Shown in pieces: positions 1 through 10,861 of a stretch of 22,515 nt of DNA (the first letter of the stretch is position 1; the number at the start of each line of letters is the position of its first letter). The stretch spans positions 73,566 through 96,080 of the forward strand of contig NW_008246112.1 in NCBI RefSeq assembly GCF_000281045.1. Direction: 5' to 3'. This stretch comes from Saprolegnia diclina VS20 (lineage: Eukaryota > Oomycota > Saprolegniomycetes > Saprolegniales > Saprolegniaceae). A program made the translations under genes and the position numbers. The notes beneath the pieces were generated by a model. It saw only the letters and a program-made list of their open reading frames with translations. It was not told the DNA's origin and did no database searches.

Positions 1-322
1 TACTCGTGCACGGTACATGCGTGTATGCACAAGCAGCGGCGCGCGCCACGAGCCGTCCGAACGGTGCGCGCGACTTCGGTGGGCGCTCGCGTATGATTGC
101 GTCGGCATGTCACGCGACCCGCCAACCTCGTAGACACGATCGGGACAGACCCCACGCCATCTTGATCGCTCTCTACTGCAGCTCGGGTGCTTGGGCGCCG
201 CCGACGACACAGATGTCAAACGTGCCATTGATGCAGTCCTTCCGACGCCAGTAGTGCATCCGCTAGCAGTAGCACTTGCGCAGTCTTGGCCGCCACCAAG
301 CGGAAAGGTTGATGGACTGTGA
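1..322 (+). CDS. Possible 3' end of an upstream gene (weak)
   Basis: A reading frame from the left edge through the codons near 28-90, across a candidate 43 nt intron at 91-133 (GTATGA...CGTAG) and on to a TGA at 320-322 gives a continuous C-terminal stretch. The last exon, 134-322, encodes 63 codons ending in KVDGL. The intron has the same length, GTA start and TAG end as the well-supported introns elsewhere in the window, and the TAG would otherwise be an in-frame stop. I recognise no domain. Third-position composition is less G/C-rich than in the clear genes, so this may be chance. It would be the tail of a gene running into the window from the left. Confidence 0.22.
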
Positions 323-516
323 ACCTTCGCGGAGCTTCGGACTTGACATGGCGGTGGATGCAAGTAACCGGAAGCGGGCCAATCAAAGTGCGGAAGCGTT
401 GCGATCTTCAAGCAAATATTGTATGTGCCTGACCCACCCCCTCCTAAAACAAAAGAACGGCATCTTTGTATGTAGAGAGGGAGGGTACACGCGGGCGATG
501 AGGGGGGAGGCCATAG

Positions 517-1819
<1,303 letters not shown>

Positions 1820-2427
1820 GCGAAGCTGCTCGAGCATCAACTACAAACACGACTTCATTGAATCAATATGTCGAATCGCGCCGCAGCAGGTCGGCGAAGG
1901 TGCAGCTACCATGGAGATGATGGCATACGAGGAGGCACGGAGGTCCTTGGAATGCTTGTACCTGGAGTACATGGCCGAGAGCGGAGTGTGCATCGGGGTC
2001 GGTCGTCGCTGGCGTGCGTCCGAGCGAGCCCACTGGAGAATGAAGTTGCGGCGATCGTCCATCATTTTGCCAGCACAAGCGCACCTACGGTTCGGATGTA
2101 AAATAGAGCAATGCATAGGGTGCGATGAAGTTGAGGGTCGCCGTCGGATCCATGAACCGCCGCCGGAGTCGGTCCCTACCCCTGGTTCCGACCAGCTCGG
2201 TGCGTCCATGCAGAGTGCGACAAGCTGGCTGCCGACCAAGTATGGCTGCGACGAGTGGTGGGTGCATGTTGCCGAGGTCCCGGCGCGGTGTCGTCCACAT
2301 GGCCGTGTCTTGATCACATGCATCTTGGCACTTGGCATTGAAGGGATAGAAATCACAATCATGAGCACACATTAGCTCCAACACTACTTCCCGGGTCTAT
2401 CCTTGCTCTTGGTCTCGGGCTACTTGC
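1820..2427. other. Intergenic region after the ADH gene, no convincing gene
   Basis: This is the ADH 3' flank. Open frames exist on both strands, for example a + frame opening at the ATG at 1911 and a - frame spanning 1841-2368. None shows the G/C third-position bias of the neighbouring genes, a recognisable domain, or an initiator motif. The + frame from 1911 begins with a plausible amphipathic stretch (MEMMAYEEARRSLECLYL) and is the least unlikely of them. Confidence 0.4.
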
Positions 2428-2784
2428 TCATGCGCTCGCTTCCACTTCCTTGATCTCGGTGCCGCTCTCGTCGACGGGCACGTCGATCGTCTGGGCTTGG
2501 CGATGCATCTTGGTCGGCGTGCTGTCGTCGTCGTTGTTGGCACGCTTGCGCTTATGGTCGTCGCTGGCCGGCGTCTCGTCGTCCGGCTTGGTCGTCCGCG
2601 CTCCATCGACATCTTCGTCGAGCGCTTCCGGCTCCATGTTGCCACCGTCGAGGAAGCCCATGCACGTGTCGAGCGCTTCCGTCAAGCTCGCGTCGCTGCC
2701 CATCGTCGTCGCCATCTCCTGGGCCAAGGTCGCAGCTGCCTCGGCGCTGATCGTCGTGTCGTGGAGGTTCAAGGGGCTCGCCAT
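2428..2784 (-). CDS. Small acidic protein, unrecognised, probably nuclear
   Basis: A single exon of 118 residues runs from the ATG at 2784 to the TGA at 2428-2430. I do not recognise a family. Codon use is strongly G/C-ending, as in the clear genes, which supports real coding. The N-terminal half is Ala/Thr-rich and probably helical. The middle (about 50-90) is rich in Asp/Glu, with the basic cluster KRKR at 78-81, a possible nuclear-localisation signal. The tail is acidic again. An in-frame ORF runs upstream of this ATG, but an initiator-like motif at 2819-2834 lies 35 nt before 2784, which favours 2784 as the start. It could be a chromatin- or RNA-associated acidic protein, but that is a guess from composition. 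Confidence 0.65.
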   Translation of the reverse strand: MASPLNLHDTTISAEAAATLAQEMATTMGSDASLTEALDTCMGFLDGGNMEPEALDEDVDGARTTKPDDETPASDDHKRKRANNDDDSTPTKMHRQAQTIDVPVDESGTEIKEVEASA

Positions 2785-2818
2785 GGCTGCTGCTGCTGTC
2801 GTCTTCTTGGCTCGGAGG

Positions 2819-2834
2819 CAAGTTGGAAACTGAG
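2819..2834 (-). promoter_or_regulatory. Initiator-like motif upstream of the 118-residue gene
   Basis: On the minus strand this reads CTCAGTTTCCAACTTG, followed by CC. It resembles the oomycete Inr/FPR and the motifs before the separase and 268-residue genes (shared core TCAKTT..CCAA..TTGCC). It is 35 nt from the chosen ATG. Confidence 0.42.
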
Positions 2835-3351
2835 GTGGCCACGGTGGCCGCGCGCAACCGCAATTTAATATCGCAATTACAGTTGCATACAAGAACCAAG
2901 GTATAAAATAAACGGAGTGCTAACCCTACACCGCAGAACACAATTCGCGCGCGAAAAATGACAGTTTCATCGTATTCGGGTACACCCCCTACGCTTCGAA
3001 ATTCCAGACTAAAAAATACGGTTGGCCCATACCTTTTAAAGAGAGGTAGTCGAATGAAATGTGGCGTGTTTTTTATGACACGAGGCCAAGGGTGGGTCGG
3101 AAACAGCGGTCGTGGGCGACGTAGCGGGTCCGACGCGTGGTTTCGCGGAAGCACGGCCACCCTCTACCTTGCTTGCCTCCTTCCATCTTCCTTCATCTTC
3201 CTCCATCGTCCTACATGCTTCCGCGCTCCATGCTTCCGCCATGCGTCCATGCTCCCCATGTGTCCATCATTTGGATCTCGACCCTAGCCCTGGATGCAGT
3301 CGCCGTGCATATGTAACGAAGACGACGATCCACGGTTCATGACGAAGCGCA
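2835..3351. other. Intergenic, with a pyrimidine-rich tract
   Basis: No gene is supported here. Positions 3178-3262 form a degenerate pyrimidine-rich tract built from CTTCC/CATCC and ATGCTTCCGC-like words (CATGCTTCCGCG followed by CATGCTTCCGCCATG). Around 3023-3046 there is a GGCCCATACCTTTTAAAGAGAGG-like segment whose relative lies at about 509-530, upstream of the ADH gene. Confidence 0.4.
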
Positions 3352-3567
3352 TTACTCGTAACCTAGTCGGTTCAAGACGCGCGTCTCGGCTTCGGCCCGC
3401 GCAATCTCTTGGCGGAGCATGGCTTTGTGGAGCTGTCGCTTGAGGCGCTGGACCCGGCGAGCGGCCATCTCTTCGTCGTCCTCGTCGCTGCTGCTACTGT
3501 CGTCGCTGCAGATGGCGTCGTCTTGCGCAGGCAGCACGAAGCGTTCGTCGGGCGTTGGCTCTGTCAT
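3352..3567 (-). CDS. 71-residue protein with a C-terminal basic helix motif (tandem pair, member 1)
   Basis: A single exon runs from the ATG at 3567 to the TAA at 3352-3354. I recognise no described family. Residues 16-33 are a Ser/Asp/Glu tract (SDDSSSSDEDDEE), a likely casein-kinase-type phosphorylation region. Residues 40-67 form a charged amphipathic helix containing LHKAMLRQEIARAEAETRVL. That helix matches the C-terminus of the neighbouring gene at 3948-4754 at 14 of 28 aligned positions, so the two are probably diverged tandem duplicates. An initiator-like motif lies 24 nt upstream of the ATG. Strong G/C third-position bias and the paralogy support it as real despite its size. Function is unknown; a short coiled-coil or protein-binding helix is the most one can infer. 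Confidence 0.68.
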   Translation of the reverse strand: MTEPTPDERFVLPAQDDAICSDDSSSSDEDDEEMAARRVQRLKRQLHKAMLRQEIARAEAETRVLNRLGYE

Positions 3568-3590
3568 GGCAATCGATGCGACTGGAAGCT

Positions 3591-3608
3591 GGCGGGTTGA
3601 AGAATGAC
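3591..3608 (-). promoter_or_regulatory. Initiator-like motif of the 71-residue gene
   Basis: The minus strand reads GTCATTCTTCAACCCGCC, matching TCATT-YY-N-CA-W of the oomycete Inr. It lies 24 nt before the ATG at 3567. Confidence 0.5.
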
Positions 3609-3726
3609 CGCGTTGGCGGCTAGAACGACTAGGGTTGCGGTTGCGAAACAGTTACTAACCGTTCAATTCGTAGCCGTTACGGCTTGGTCGACCAGGTATT
3701 CTTTGCGAGATATCGAACGAAGAACA

Positions 3727-3746
3727 GATATTGCGCGCGCAATATC
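3727..3746. repeat. Perfect 20 bp palindrome
   Basis: GATATTGCGCGCGCAATATC is its own reverse complement. It lies in the 380 bp gap between the two paralogous genes. It is followed at 3739-3783 by several further GCAAT/GCAATAT words (at 3739, 3752, 3769 and 3776). It could be a dimeric transcription-factor site; no factor is identifiable from sequence alone. Confidence 0.7.
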
Positions 3747-3947
3747 GCACGTGCAATGAGCCCGCTGCAATATGCAATATATCGACGCTCGATGATCCCA
3801 ATCCCGGGTACGTAACTCAAAGTGGAGCGAGAGACAACCAACATGGACATGCAAGTCTGACGAAGAAGGCTAGACATGCCACGCAGGATTGAATGAAGAA
3901 GAAGGACGATGATGCATGAGCCCATGTATGGAACGGACGTAGTAGAC

Positions 3948-4754
3948 TTAGGCGGCTTGGACGTGTTGAGCAACAAGCAAGGCGGCCTTCTGGCACTTCA
4001 AGACATACGTGTCGACTTGGGTGCGCGCAATCTCCTTGCGAAGCTGCGCCTTGAGAAGCTTGCGGCGAAGTTTCTTGGTGGACCACGCCTTGCAGATGCG
4101 CTTGGCTTCCCGCGATGACTCTGTCTCCTCGTTCTCAGACGGGCGTCGTTTTCCGAGCGTCGCACTGCTTGTTGGGGGCGCAGGGATCGCCGTCGGGCTC
4201 GCAGCGCGCGTGATCTCGGGCTCTGCGGGTCGACTTGGGACCGCTCTCTTCCGCGACTCGGACGCCATTGTCGTCGCCAACGCGCTGCTTGCCTTCTTCA
4301 TCTTGGCACCTGGCGCTTCAGCCGCGGTCTTGGCCTTGTAGAACCCGTGCTTGTGCGGTGTGGGACGAGCAAAGCTCGGATTCTCGGTCGCCATAGCTTT
4401 GGCCTTGGGATACATGGGCCGCGGGCTAAAGAAGGACGGTCGCACGTCCCATCGATCACCGAGCGATTGACGCGGTCGCTTCCCGGCCGCCGATGTCACA
4501 AGCACCACGTCGAGTATCGGTGACGGCGTCCGAGGGGTCGCAGGTCGAAGCTGCGGGTTGATCTTGCACGGGTCGTTCGCATTGCGCTCGTCGGGTTCGT
4601 CGAGCTCGGTGCTTGGATTTGGTCGATCGTCCCCATCCTCGTCCTCGTCCTCATCATGCTCATCGTCGCTTCGGGCGTCGACGACCATGGGGCGCTCCGG
4701 CGAGCTGGCGGCGCTGCTGCTAGCGCTACTGCTCCGACTGCTGCTGCTGCTCAT
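3948..4754 (-). CDS. 268-residue Ser/acidic-rich protein with a C-terminal basic helix motif (tandem pair, member 2)
   Basis: A single exon runs from the ATG at 4754 to the TAA at 3948-3950. An in-frame TTG at 4772 is not needed, and the initiator motif overlaps that position. No described family is recognised. The N-terminus is a Ser run coded by AGC/CTG-type microsatellite sequence (about 1-18), followed by an acidic block (about 30-43, DDEHDEDEDEDGDD). A long disordered Pro/Ser/Lys-rich middle contains basic clusters (GKRPRQ, GKRRP, AKRICK). Residues 227-254 form the charged helix with LLKAQLRKEIARTQVDTYVL, homologous to the end of the 71-residue neighbour. The architecture suggests a nuclear protein with a disordered N-terminal region and a short C-terminal interaction helix; this is inference. 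Confidence 0.78.
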   Translation of the reverse strand: MSSSSSRSSSASSSAASSPERPMVVDARSDDEHDEDEDEDGDDRPNPSTELDEPDERNANDPCKINPQLRPATPRTPSPILDVVLVTSAAGKRPRQSLGDRWDVRPSFFSPRPMYPKAKAMATENPSFARPTPHKHGFYKAKTAAEAPGAKMKKASSALATTMASESRKRAVPSRPAEPEITRAASPTAIPAPPTSSATLGKRRPSENEETESSREAKRICKAWSTKKLRRKLLKAQLRKEIARTQVDTYVLKCQKAALLVAQHVQAA

Positions 4755-4767
4755 GTGTGCGCGACTT

Positions 4768-4785
4768 GGCAAATTGGCAACTGAT
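4768..4785 (-). promoter_or_regulatory. Initiator (Inr/FPR-like) of the 268-residue gene
   Basis: The minus strand reads ATCAGTTGCCAATTTGCC, close to TCATTYYNCAWTTT with its trailing T-rich/GCC part. It lies 14 nt upstream of the ATG at 4754, so the predicted leader is very short. Confidence 0.55.
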
Positions 4786-5304
4786 CTCGTCGGCGTCGCG
4801 CGCCAAGAGCAGCATACTTTGATTCATATCAACGCCACCGATCCCTACCCCTACCCGTTTCCCAGGACCACTTGGTGTTTGTATACCCGACTTGGCCGCA
4901 GGATTTTGAAACGGCCACGAAACACTGTTTCGATCGCATCCACTGTACTACTGTCGGCAATCAACCGACAACTATGTCCACAAGGACAGCTATACCACCA
5001 GTGTATTTTTGTCCTTTGTGTACACATCTTTGTAAAAGGTACGGAGCTACAGTAGTTAGCAGCGTCAATACTACGAGGTGTCTCGTGGCGGCGGTGATGT
5101 AAATACCTTGAGCCACGCCGGTTCGTATCAATTTATCAACTCACTCGAGGGTAGGGTTGCGACACCTAAAGGACTACACAGCCATCCATTGGCACTCGGC
5201 GACGTTTACTGGGGTAGTACAGTCGCAGTGGACGTGTCAGCTGGTCTGTTGACCATACATCTCTAGACGGATATCGCATTACATATCATCTCTACATCAT
5301 CGAG
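4786..5304. other. Intergenic, no gene seen
   Basis: This stretch lies between the promoter side of the 268-residue gene and the 3' end of separase. It is lower in G/C than the genes, and its open frames have no coding bias. It holds a 14-base word (ACACTGTTTCGATC, 4922-4935) that recurs on the other strand at 19073-19086, and a small hairpin TGTCGG/CCGACA near 4953. No terminator or RNA gene is recognisable. Confidence 0.4.
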
Positions 5305-8300
5305 CTAGTCCGTCATGGCAACGTCGTTATGGGCATCGACAAACAGTGGGAGGCCGTAGCACACAGCGGCTAGGCCATTGAGCGACTGCAGTTTGCACTC
5401 ACGTCGCGCGATCACCAGTGCGGTCGCTAACGACGTCTCGCCACCAAACCACTCGTTCAACAGCTTGAGACTGAGCCGGTCAATGTCGCGGTCGGTCACG
5501 TCCCATAGCATACCGACGACCGCGCGGCTGTTGGCGGCCAAGTAGCTGAGAAGCATGCCTTCCGGGAGGTAGATGCCTTCTTGCTTGAGGCGACCGCTGC
5601 TGCAGCCCAAGAGAAGCGCGACGCTGGCTTTCGACCACCCCGCAAGCACGTCCCGATGGAGGAATACCTCGCCCGAGCCGTGCCCCGAGTAAATGAACAC
5701 GTCGCTCTCTTGAACATACGTGGCCATGCGACTGGCGGTATCGTCGTGCGGGCCAAAGACGCCATGCCACTGCCACGCGCTCGCCGCTTGGTCCAAGAAC
5801 GGTCGCAGCACATTCTCCGTCGCTACCAAGTCGCCCGACGGGTTGATCATGTACCGGACGCTGAGCTTGGAGACAGCAGCGTCGACCGGCGACAAGATTG
5901 AACGCAGGTTTGGCATGCGGCTCACGGCCATGTCGCAGCAAATGCCGAGGCCTTCCCACGGAAACGCATGCACCTTTTCATCGCAGACGAGGATCGTTGG
6001 CCCAGGTGTGTCGGCCGATGCGTGCACTGGGAATCGAACCGCCGCCAAGTTGATGCGCGGTACGATCGACCGGAGGCCCGCGAGGGCCACGTCCCGAGTC
6101 AGCTTGTGTTGCTGCAGCGCGTAGAGCACTGACACGAGCAGTTCGTCTTGGACCAAGGAGAGCGTTGCGACTTGCGCGCGGACCGAGGCCACGGCCGCGA
6201 CGACGGCCTCTGGCAACACCGCCGGTCGACTGAGAAAGAGACTGGCGTAGTGCCCAAGTTTGGTCTAGTACACAGTGTCGACATGTCCCATACAAGACGT
6301 CGAGAGTCGGAGTACCATGGCTTTCTCGAGCAAAAGGTGCAGCTGCTTGTCGAGATGATTGCGCTGGTGCCACCACTGCTTCTTTTGCGTCGCCGACCAC
6401 GCGTGCGCTTCGTCGGCAGTGTGCCCCGACAACGTCTCACTACGTATCATCATCGTACCGCCAACCTGCGTCATCGACGATATACATACTTGGAGGCAGC
6501 AATGATCTTGTGTAGCCCCGAGAGAAAGCTCTCCATCGGGAAAACGCTCTTGGGCAGTGCGACGGTGACGGGCACCGCGCCATTGCGCTACCATCCACCT
6601 CGTCAGCTTCACTCTATAGCAAACAAGAGGCGTCGTACCTGGAGGCGGTGCAGCACAAGCTCCTTGGACGACGTCAGCGAGAGACACACAACGTTCCAGT
6701 TGGCCGGGATCTCGGACGAGACGAACGCGGTCTGGAAGGCGTCCGTCTGCATTTGAAAAAACTCGGGCGGCGCCATGTTCTCGGGCTTGGATGCGTCGTG
6801 TTTGCCTTCACTCTTGTCGCATTTGTCAACGCGGACGCCAGACGCTTGCAAGAGCGTCATGTTCCACAGCAGTTTGCGCTGCATGGCAACCTCCGTGTGC
6901 TTGGCCGTCTCGATGAGCGCCAGCGTCAAGTCGCGACACACCACATGCAGCAACTGCGGCCGATACCGCATATGCACAACCAGACACCACGCTTCGCGGA
7001 GCGCTTGGATGCTCTGGGAGAGGAGGTCGAGGCGCTTCCCGTCGTCGTACGTGAGCGCACGATGGTAGACGGCGAGGCCCACCGCGTGGAGGCACCGCGC
7101 CTTCTCGACATCGCACATGCTGAGTTTGAGAGCTTTTTGAAAGGCCGTGATTGCGTCGTCGGGAAACGCCGACTTGGTCTTGTCAAAGTAGTAGGCACCG
7201 ACAGCGTTGGACGCGAGTTTGCGGTAACTGCGCCCGACGATGTAGATGAGCCGCTTCTGCGACTGGTAGTACGGAATGATGCGGTGCTTCGAGAGCTTGT
7301 ACGCCTTCTGCGCCGGGCCGTAGACGCTCTGGACATGGAGCATATCGCCTTCAAAGAGGTCTTCGTTGCACGCTTGCGCCATCCACGCATCGTCGAGTTG
7401 CAGCGTTGCATCCTGTGGGATCGGCAGCAGCTTGGCGAGCGCGGACTGCGCCACCGTCAAGTTGTGGCGCTGGAGCTCCAGGCGCGCGCTGACGAGCGCG
7501 ACTTGCCGCGTGCACACAAGCCGTGGGTGCAGACCAAACGCCAGCGCTTGGGCCCGACGCAAGTACACGAGCGACCTAGTCCACAGGTCAGGCGACGCAA
7601 AGCCGACAGGAAACGTACTTGGCCGGTGCGCCGAGCTTGGCATGCACGTCACCGAGGGCCGAGAGAACCGTGAGCGTATCGTGGAGTACGCGCCATCCGT
7701 TGGCATCGTAGCTTTGAAAATGCATTTTGCCCGGCGCGGCCAGTGGCGGCAGCAAAATCGTATCGAGTCCGAGGTACTGGACGTGCTGGAAGCAGAGGTG
7801 GAGCGCTGTTTTGAGCGCATCGGCCGCGTCTTCGTACCGTCCTTTGGCAGCGTACGCCGACGCGAGTGCGACCTGCACACAACGCGACTCGGTCAAGCCT
7901 TTCGACTTCGAGCGCGGCGACTGGTCTTGGAGAGAGTGGAGGAGTCGCAGGGCGCCGTCCACGTCGCCCGTGCTCTGCATCGCCGCGGCCTTCTCCCACG
8001 GTTCGCGCTCGCTTGACAGTCGTCGCTACAGTAGTTTAGTTGATACGACAGACTATAGTACAGCGTCGAGACGTACGTGGAAGGAGCTCCACCCGAGCAC
8101 GTGGCAGGCACCGAGGAGCGCATTGTGATACGGGTTCTCGTCGTCGTTTGTCGGGCTACCAGCTTGCGTGTACCCGGCGACCGCACTCTCGAGGTCGGGG
8201 CGAATCGCATCAAACGGTATGGGGCACTCGACCGATGCGTAGGCGGAGCTGATGATGCGCTCGAGCCGCCATATCGCCCGCCAGCCCGCTAATATCGGCG

Positions 8301-10384
8301 TCGTGTCGTTGGCGACGGCTTGTAGCAACGTATCCAGCGAGGTGAGCCATCGCGCAGCGTCCCGATGCACGTAAAAGTCGGCGAGGGCACGTGTCCGCTG
8401 CTGTAAGAGCGCGTCGACACGCGACGTGGCGACCAATGCGTGGAGGTCGAGCGCCGCGTCGAGTCGCTCGAGCGTTGTGGCGCAGGCTTCGCGGCGCAAG
8501 TGCCGAAGCCACTTGGTCGTTTGCCTGTGCACTTGGTCGCGCAATGGCGTCGCCACGGGTGGGGACGCCTGCAGCAGACGCGTCATTGAGTCGACCATGG
8601 TGACGCGCGGCGCGTCAAAGAGCACGTGCAGGTACTTGTCGACATGGGATGCGTCGACGCGCACGGCGGTCTCGAGCGACGTTATCGCCAAGTCGAGTTT
8701 GTGCATCTTGTGGTACGCGGCGCCAAGGACCGCGTGGAGCTTGTCGCTGTGCGGCGAGGCGAGCACGCCGAGTTGGACGACTGCTTGGTACTGTTCTTGC
8801 TTGAACCACTGGACGGCGGCGGCCAAAGCGTCCGAGCCGACGGCAGAGAACGCCGCCACCGCGTCTGGCGTGGGCGACGGTAGAGAGACCGCCGTGTACA
8901 GAGCGATCGCGCGCTCCATGTAGCCGAGGAGCGTCATGGGCGCGTCGATGGCCATGCGCATGCACATGCGAAGACAGTAGAGCTCTTCCTGCACGAGCCG
9001 GTCGCGATCCGCTGCCGACTTGCTCCCTTGCCGTAGCCGCGTCGTCCATTCGAGCAGCCGTGGGTAGGCCAACGTGCCTTGGGACACGAGGCGCCGCTTG
9101 AGGCAGCGCAGGGCAATGGGCAGCATGGCCAACGGCAGGTCGCTCCCGAGGCTCTCCAGCAGACTGTCGATCGCACTGGTTTGATCGAGGAGCGCGAGTA
9201 GTCCGAGCCAGCGCGAGTCGGATGGTACGAGGTTGAGACGCACGTAGGCCAAGGTCGCTGGCACACCCGGGTGCGACGGCTCAACGACGACCCAGTGCTC
9301 GAGCCACTGCAGTAGGATCGGCCAGCTCGTGGCTTCGTCCGCCTACAAAAAAATGCTATGCTCCAAACCGAGAAGTCGACAGGATGTGCATACCGCCGCC
9401 TGCTGGGCCAGCAAGGTGTGCCAGAGGGACGTCATTTCAGCGTACAACGGCGATGGTGACTGCTGCGCATATTTCTTGAAGAGGACGCCGGTGCGATGGA
9501 GCTATCTATGGTGTAAGCGCGCGGCAGGAAGGAGAGAGGAAGGGTACCTGCTGAAGAAACATTGGCCATGGCCCACCCGTGTAGGCCAAGCAGCGGAGGC
9601 CGTGCGTGCGCAAGTGCAAGACGGTACCGGCGTCGTTCGTGGACGCCTTCTCGAGGCCCGTCGCGCATTTCCAAAGAAGACGGTACGCCATGTCCCATGT
9701 TGTTTTCGTCAGGCGCGAGGGGGCGAGGTCGTGGAGGACGAGGATGGCGACTTTACCTTGATGGAGCTGCATCTGAAGGCAGACGACGAGGAGCTTCTCC
9801 ATGAACGGGGGTAGCGTGGACGGCAAGTCGTAGAACTTGCGCTGGAGCGCGACCCAGTCAAAGTCGTCGTCGTTGGAGGTGGATGGCACAAGGAACTGGA
9901 CGCTGGTCAAGACGAGTCGAAGATGGTAGTGCATGAGGAGGCGGCAATACTCATGCAAGCCGCTGGGTAGCGGGAGTGCGGCCACGTCGAGCAGCTTCCT
10001 GGCGAGCTGCAAATGCATGTTCTCCCACGTAAACGGCTGCTTGAAGCTGACCTTGTCGCGGTTGAGGTTGATGACAAGGAGGCTCGCGAGCACGAGGAGC
10101 GAGAGGTCTTGCGACGCTTGTAGCGCGAGCTGGATGCCCTGCAAGCACAGGCTCGGCGACTTGTCAATGGCCACGTTCTTGGCGCCCGGCGTGGGGGTGG
10201 CGACCGCGTCCGACGTCTTGCGCTGGAGCAAAAGCGTCGACAGCTTGGCGTGCTCGGGAAAGGTCTTGGGCTTGAGGAGCAGGAAGAGCTCGAGCGCATG
10301 GAGCCCATGCTTGGACGACGTCGATGGAGATGGAGCTGCTGGAGCCTTCTCCACATGGCGCAGTGTCTTGACGACGGCTTCCAT
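5305..10384 (-). CDS. ESP1: Separase (peptidase C50), eight exons
   Basis: Separase is the cysteine protease that cleaves the cohesin kleisin subunit at anaphase onset to release sister chromatids. Exons, in minus-strand order, are 10384-9548, 9501-9394, 9342-8077, 8025-7619, 7575-6639, 6587-6490, 6439-6316 and 6264-5305. All seven introns (43-51 nt) are GT-AG and frame-consistent, giving 1578 residues. Residues 1 to about 1150 form a helical, TPR-like solenoid. The conserved core starts near 1165 (NWNVVCLSL) and includes WWHQRNHLD in exon seven, FPWEGLG at about 1360 and the VSRMPNL segment. The catalytic His is at about 1454 in YSGHGSGE (codon 5680-5682) and the catalytic Cys at about 1480 in LLGCSSG (codon 5602-5604), followed by LWDVTDRDID. 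The ATG at 10384 is the first in frame after an upstream TGA and has an initiator 40 nt before it. No securin gene is recognisable in the window. Confidence 0.95.
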
Positions 10385-10423
10385 GACCACGTCCGCAGCC
10401 GGCCTCTTCCGTGGACCCGCGGC

Positions 10424-10439
10424 AAACTTGGAAATGATT
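10424..10439 (-). promoter_or_regulatory. Initiator (Inr/FPR-like) of the separase gene
   Basis: The minus strand reads AATCATTTCCAAGTTT, followed by GCC, closely matching the oomycete Inr/FPR. It lies 40 nt upstream of the ATG at 10384 and supports that start. Confidence 0.55.
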
Positions 10440-10832
10440 CAAATATTGTCCGGATAATGTTATTCAAACGGACTTCGATACAAACTGTAGTACTTGTTTC
10501 TTGTATGCAGTGATTCGTAGTTCGAAGTGTCTGTCTCGTCCATCCGGATACGCCCGCCGCTGAGGCGAAGGGTCAGATTTGTGCTGGATTCTCCTGCGGA
10601 ATGCCGAGCCCGTGAAGGCCCAGGCCTCCTCACACCTCGCGAGGAGTCGTTCTATCGCACCTTGCGCTTTGTATATTGATATGAACTGATGTCTCATGAC
10701 GAGAAGAGCGGTGCCAAGGAGGACGTTCGATCCGTTCGATACTGGCGTCTGCATACTGAATCCAAGTACTTTTCTAATTCGGCAAAGAATCGATCCTTTC
10801 GAATATTCGATCTTTTGACCAATGGCATCGAC
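10440..10832. promoter_or_regulatory. Shared divergent intergenic region, separase / RTF2
   Basis: The two start codons are 477 bp apart and point away from each other, so this segment probably carries upstream control elements for both. It is more A/T-rich than the genes, with repeated TTCGAATATTCGATC-like words near 10797-10812. No specific factor site can be named. Confidence 0.4.
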
Positions 10833-10846
10833 GCATTCCGCTTTCG
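10833..10846 (+). promoter_or_regulatory. Weak initiator-like motif before RTF2
   Basis: GCATTCCGCTTTCG partly fits CATT-YY-N-C-TTT of the oomycete Inr. It lies 16 nt before the ATG at 10862. The match is weaker than the others listed. Confidence 0.28.
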
Positions 10847-10861
10847 AAGCTCCGAGCCAGC

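Noticed and set aside
1841-2375. Overlapping open frames on both strands (up to 175 codons)
   Set aside because: No G/C third-position bias, no domain, no initiator, and neither strand is favoured; left as intergenic.
4716-4752. CTG/AGC-rich microsatellite as a repeat expansion
   Set aside because: Interrupted and in frame; it simply encodes the Ser-rich N-terminus of the 268-residue protein.
4772-4772. TTG start six codons upstream of the 268-residue gene's ATG
   Set aside because: A nuclear eukaryotic gene would normally use the ATG at 4754, and the initiator motif overlaps the TTG.
6588-6620. Proximal TATAG acceptor in separase intron five (26 nt intron)
   Set aside because: Too short for splicing and leads to a frame without the conserved PVTVALPKS segment; the distal TAG gives a 51 nt intron and the expected protein.
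6648-7673. 341-codon plus-strand open frame
   Set aside because: It lies antisense to separase exon five, whose protein is recognisable; long shadow frames are expected in G/C-rich coding DNA with few stops.
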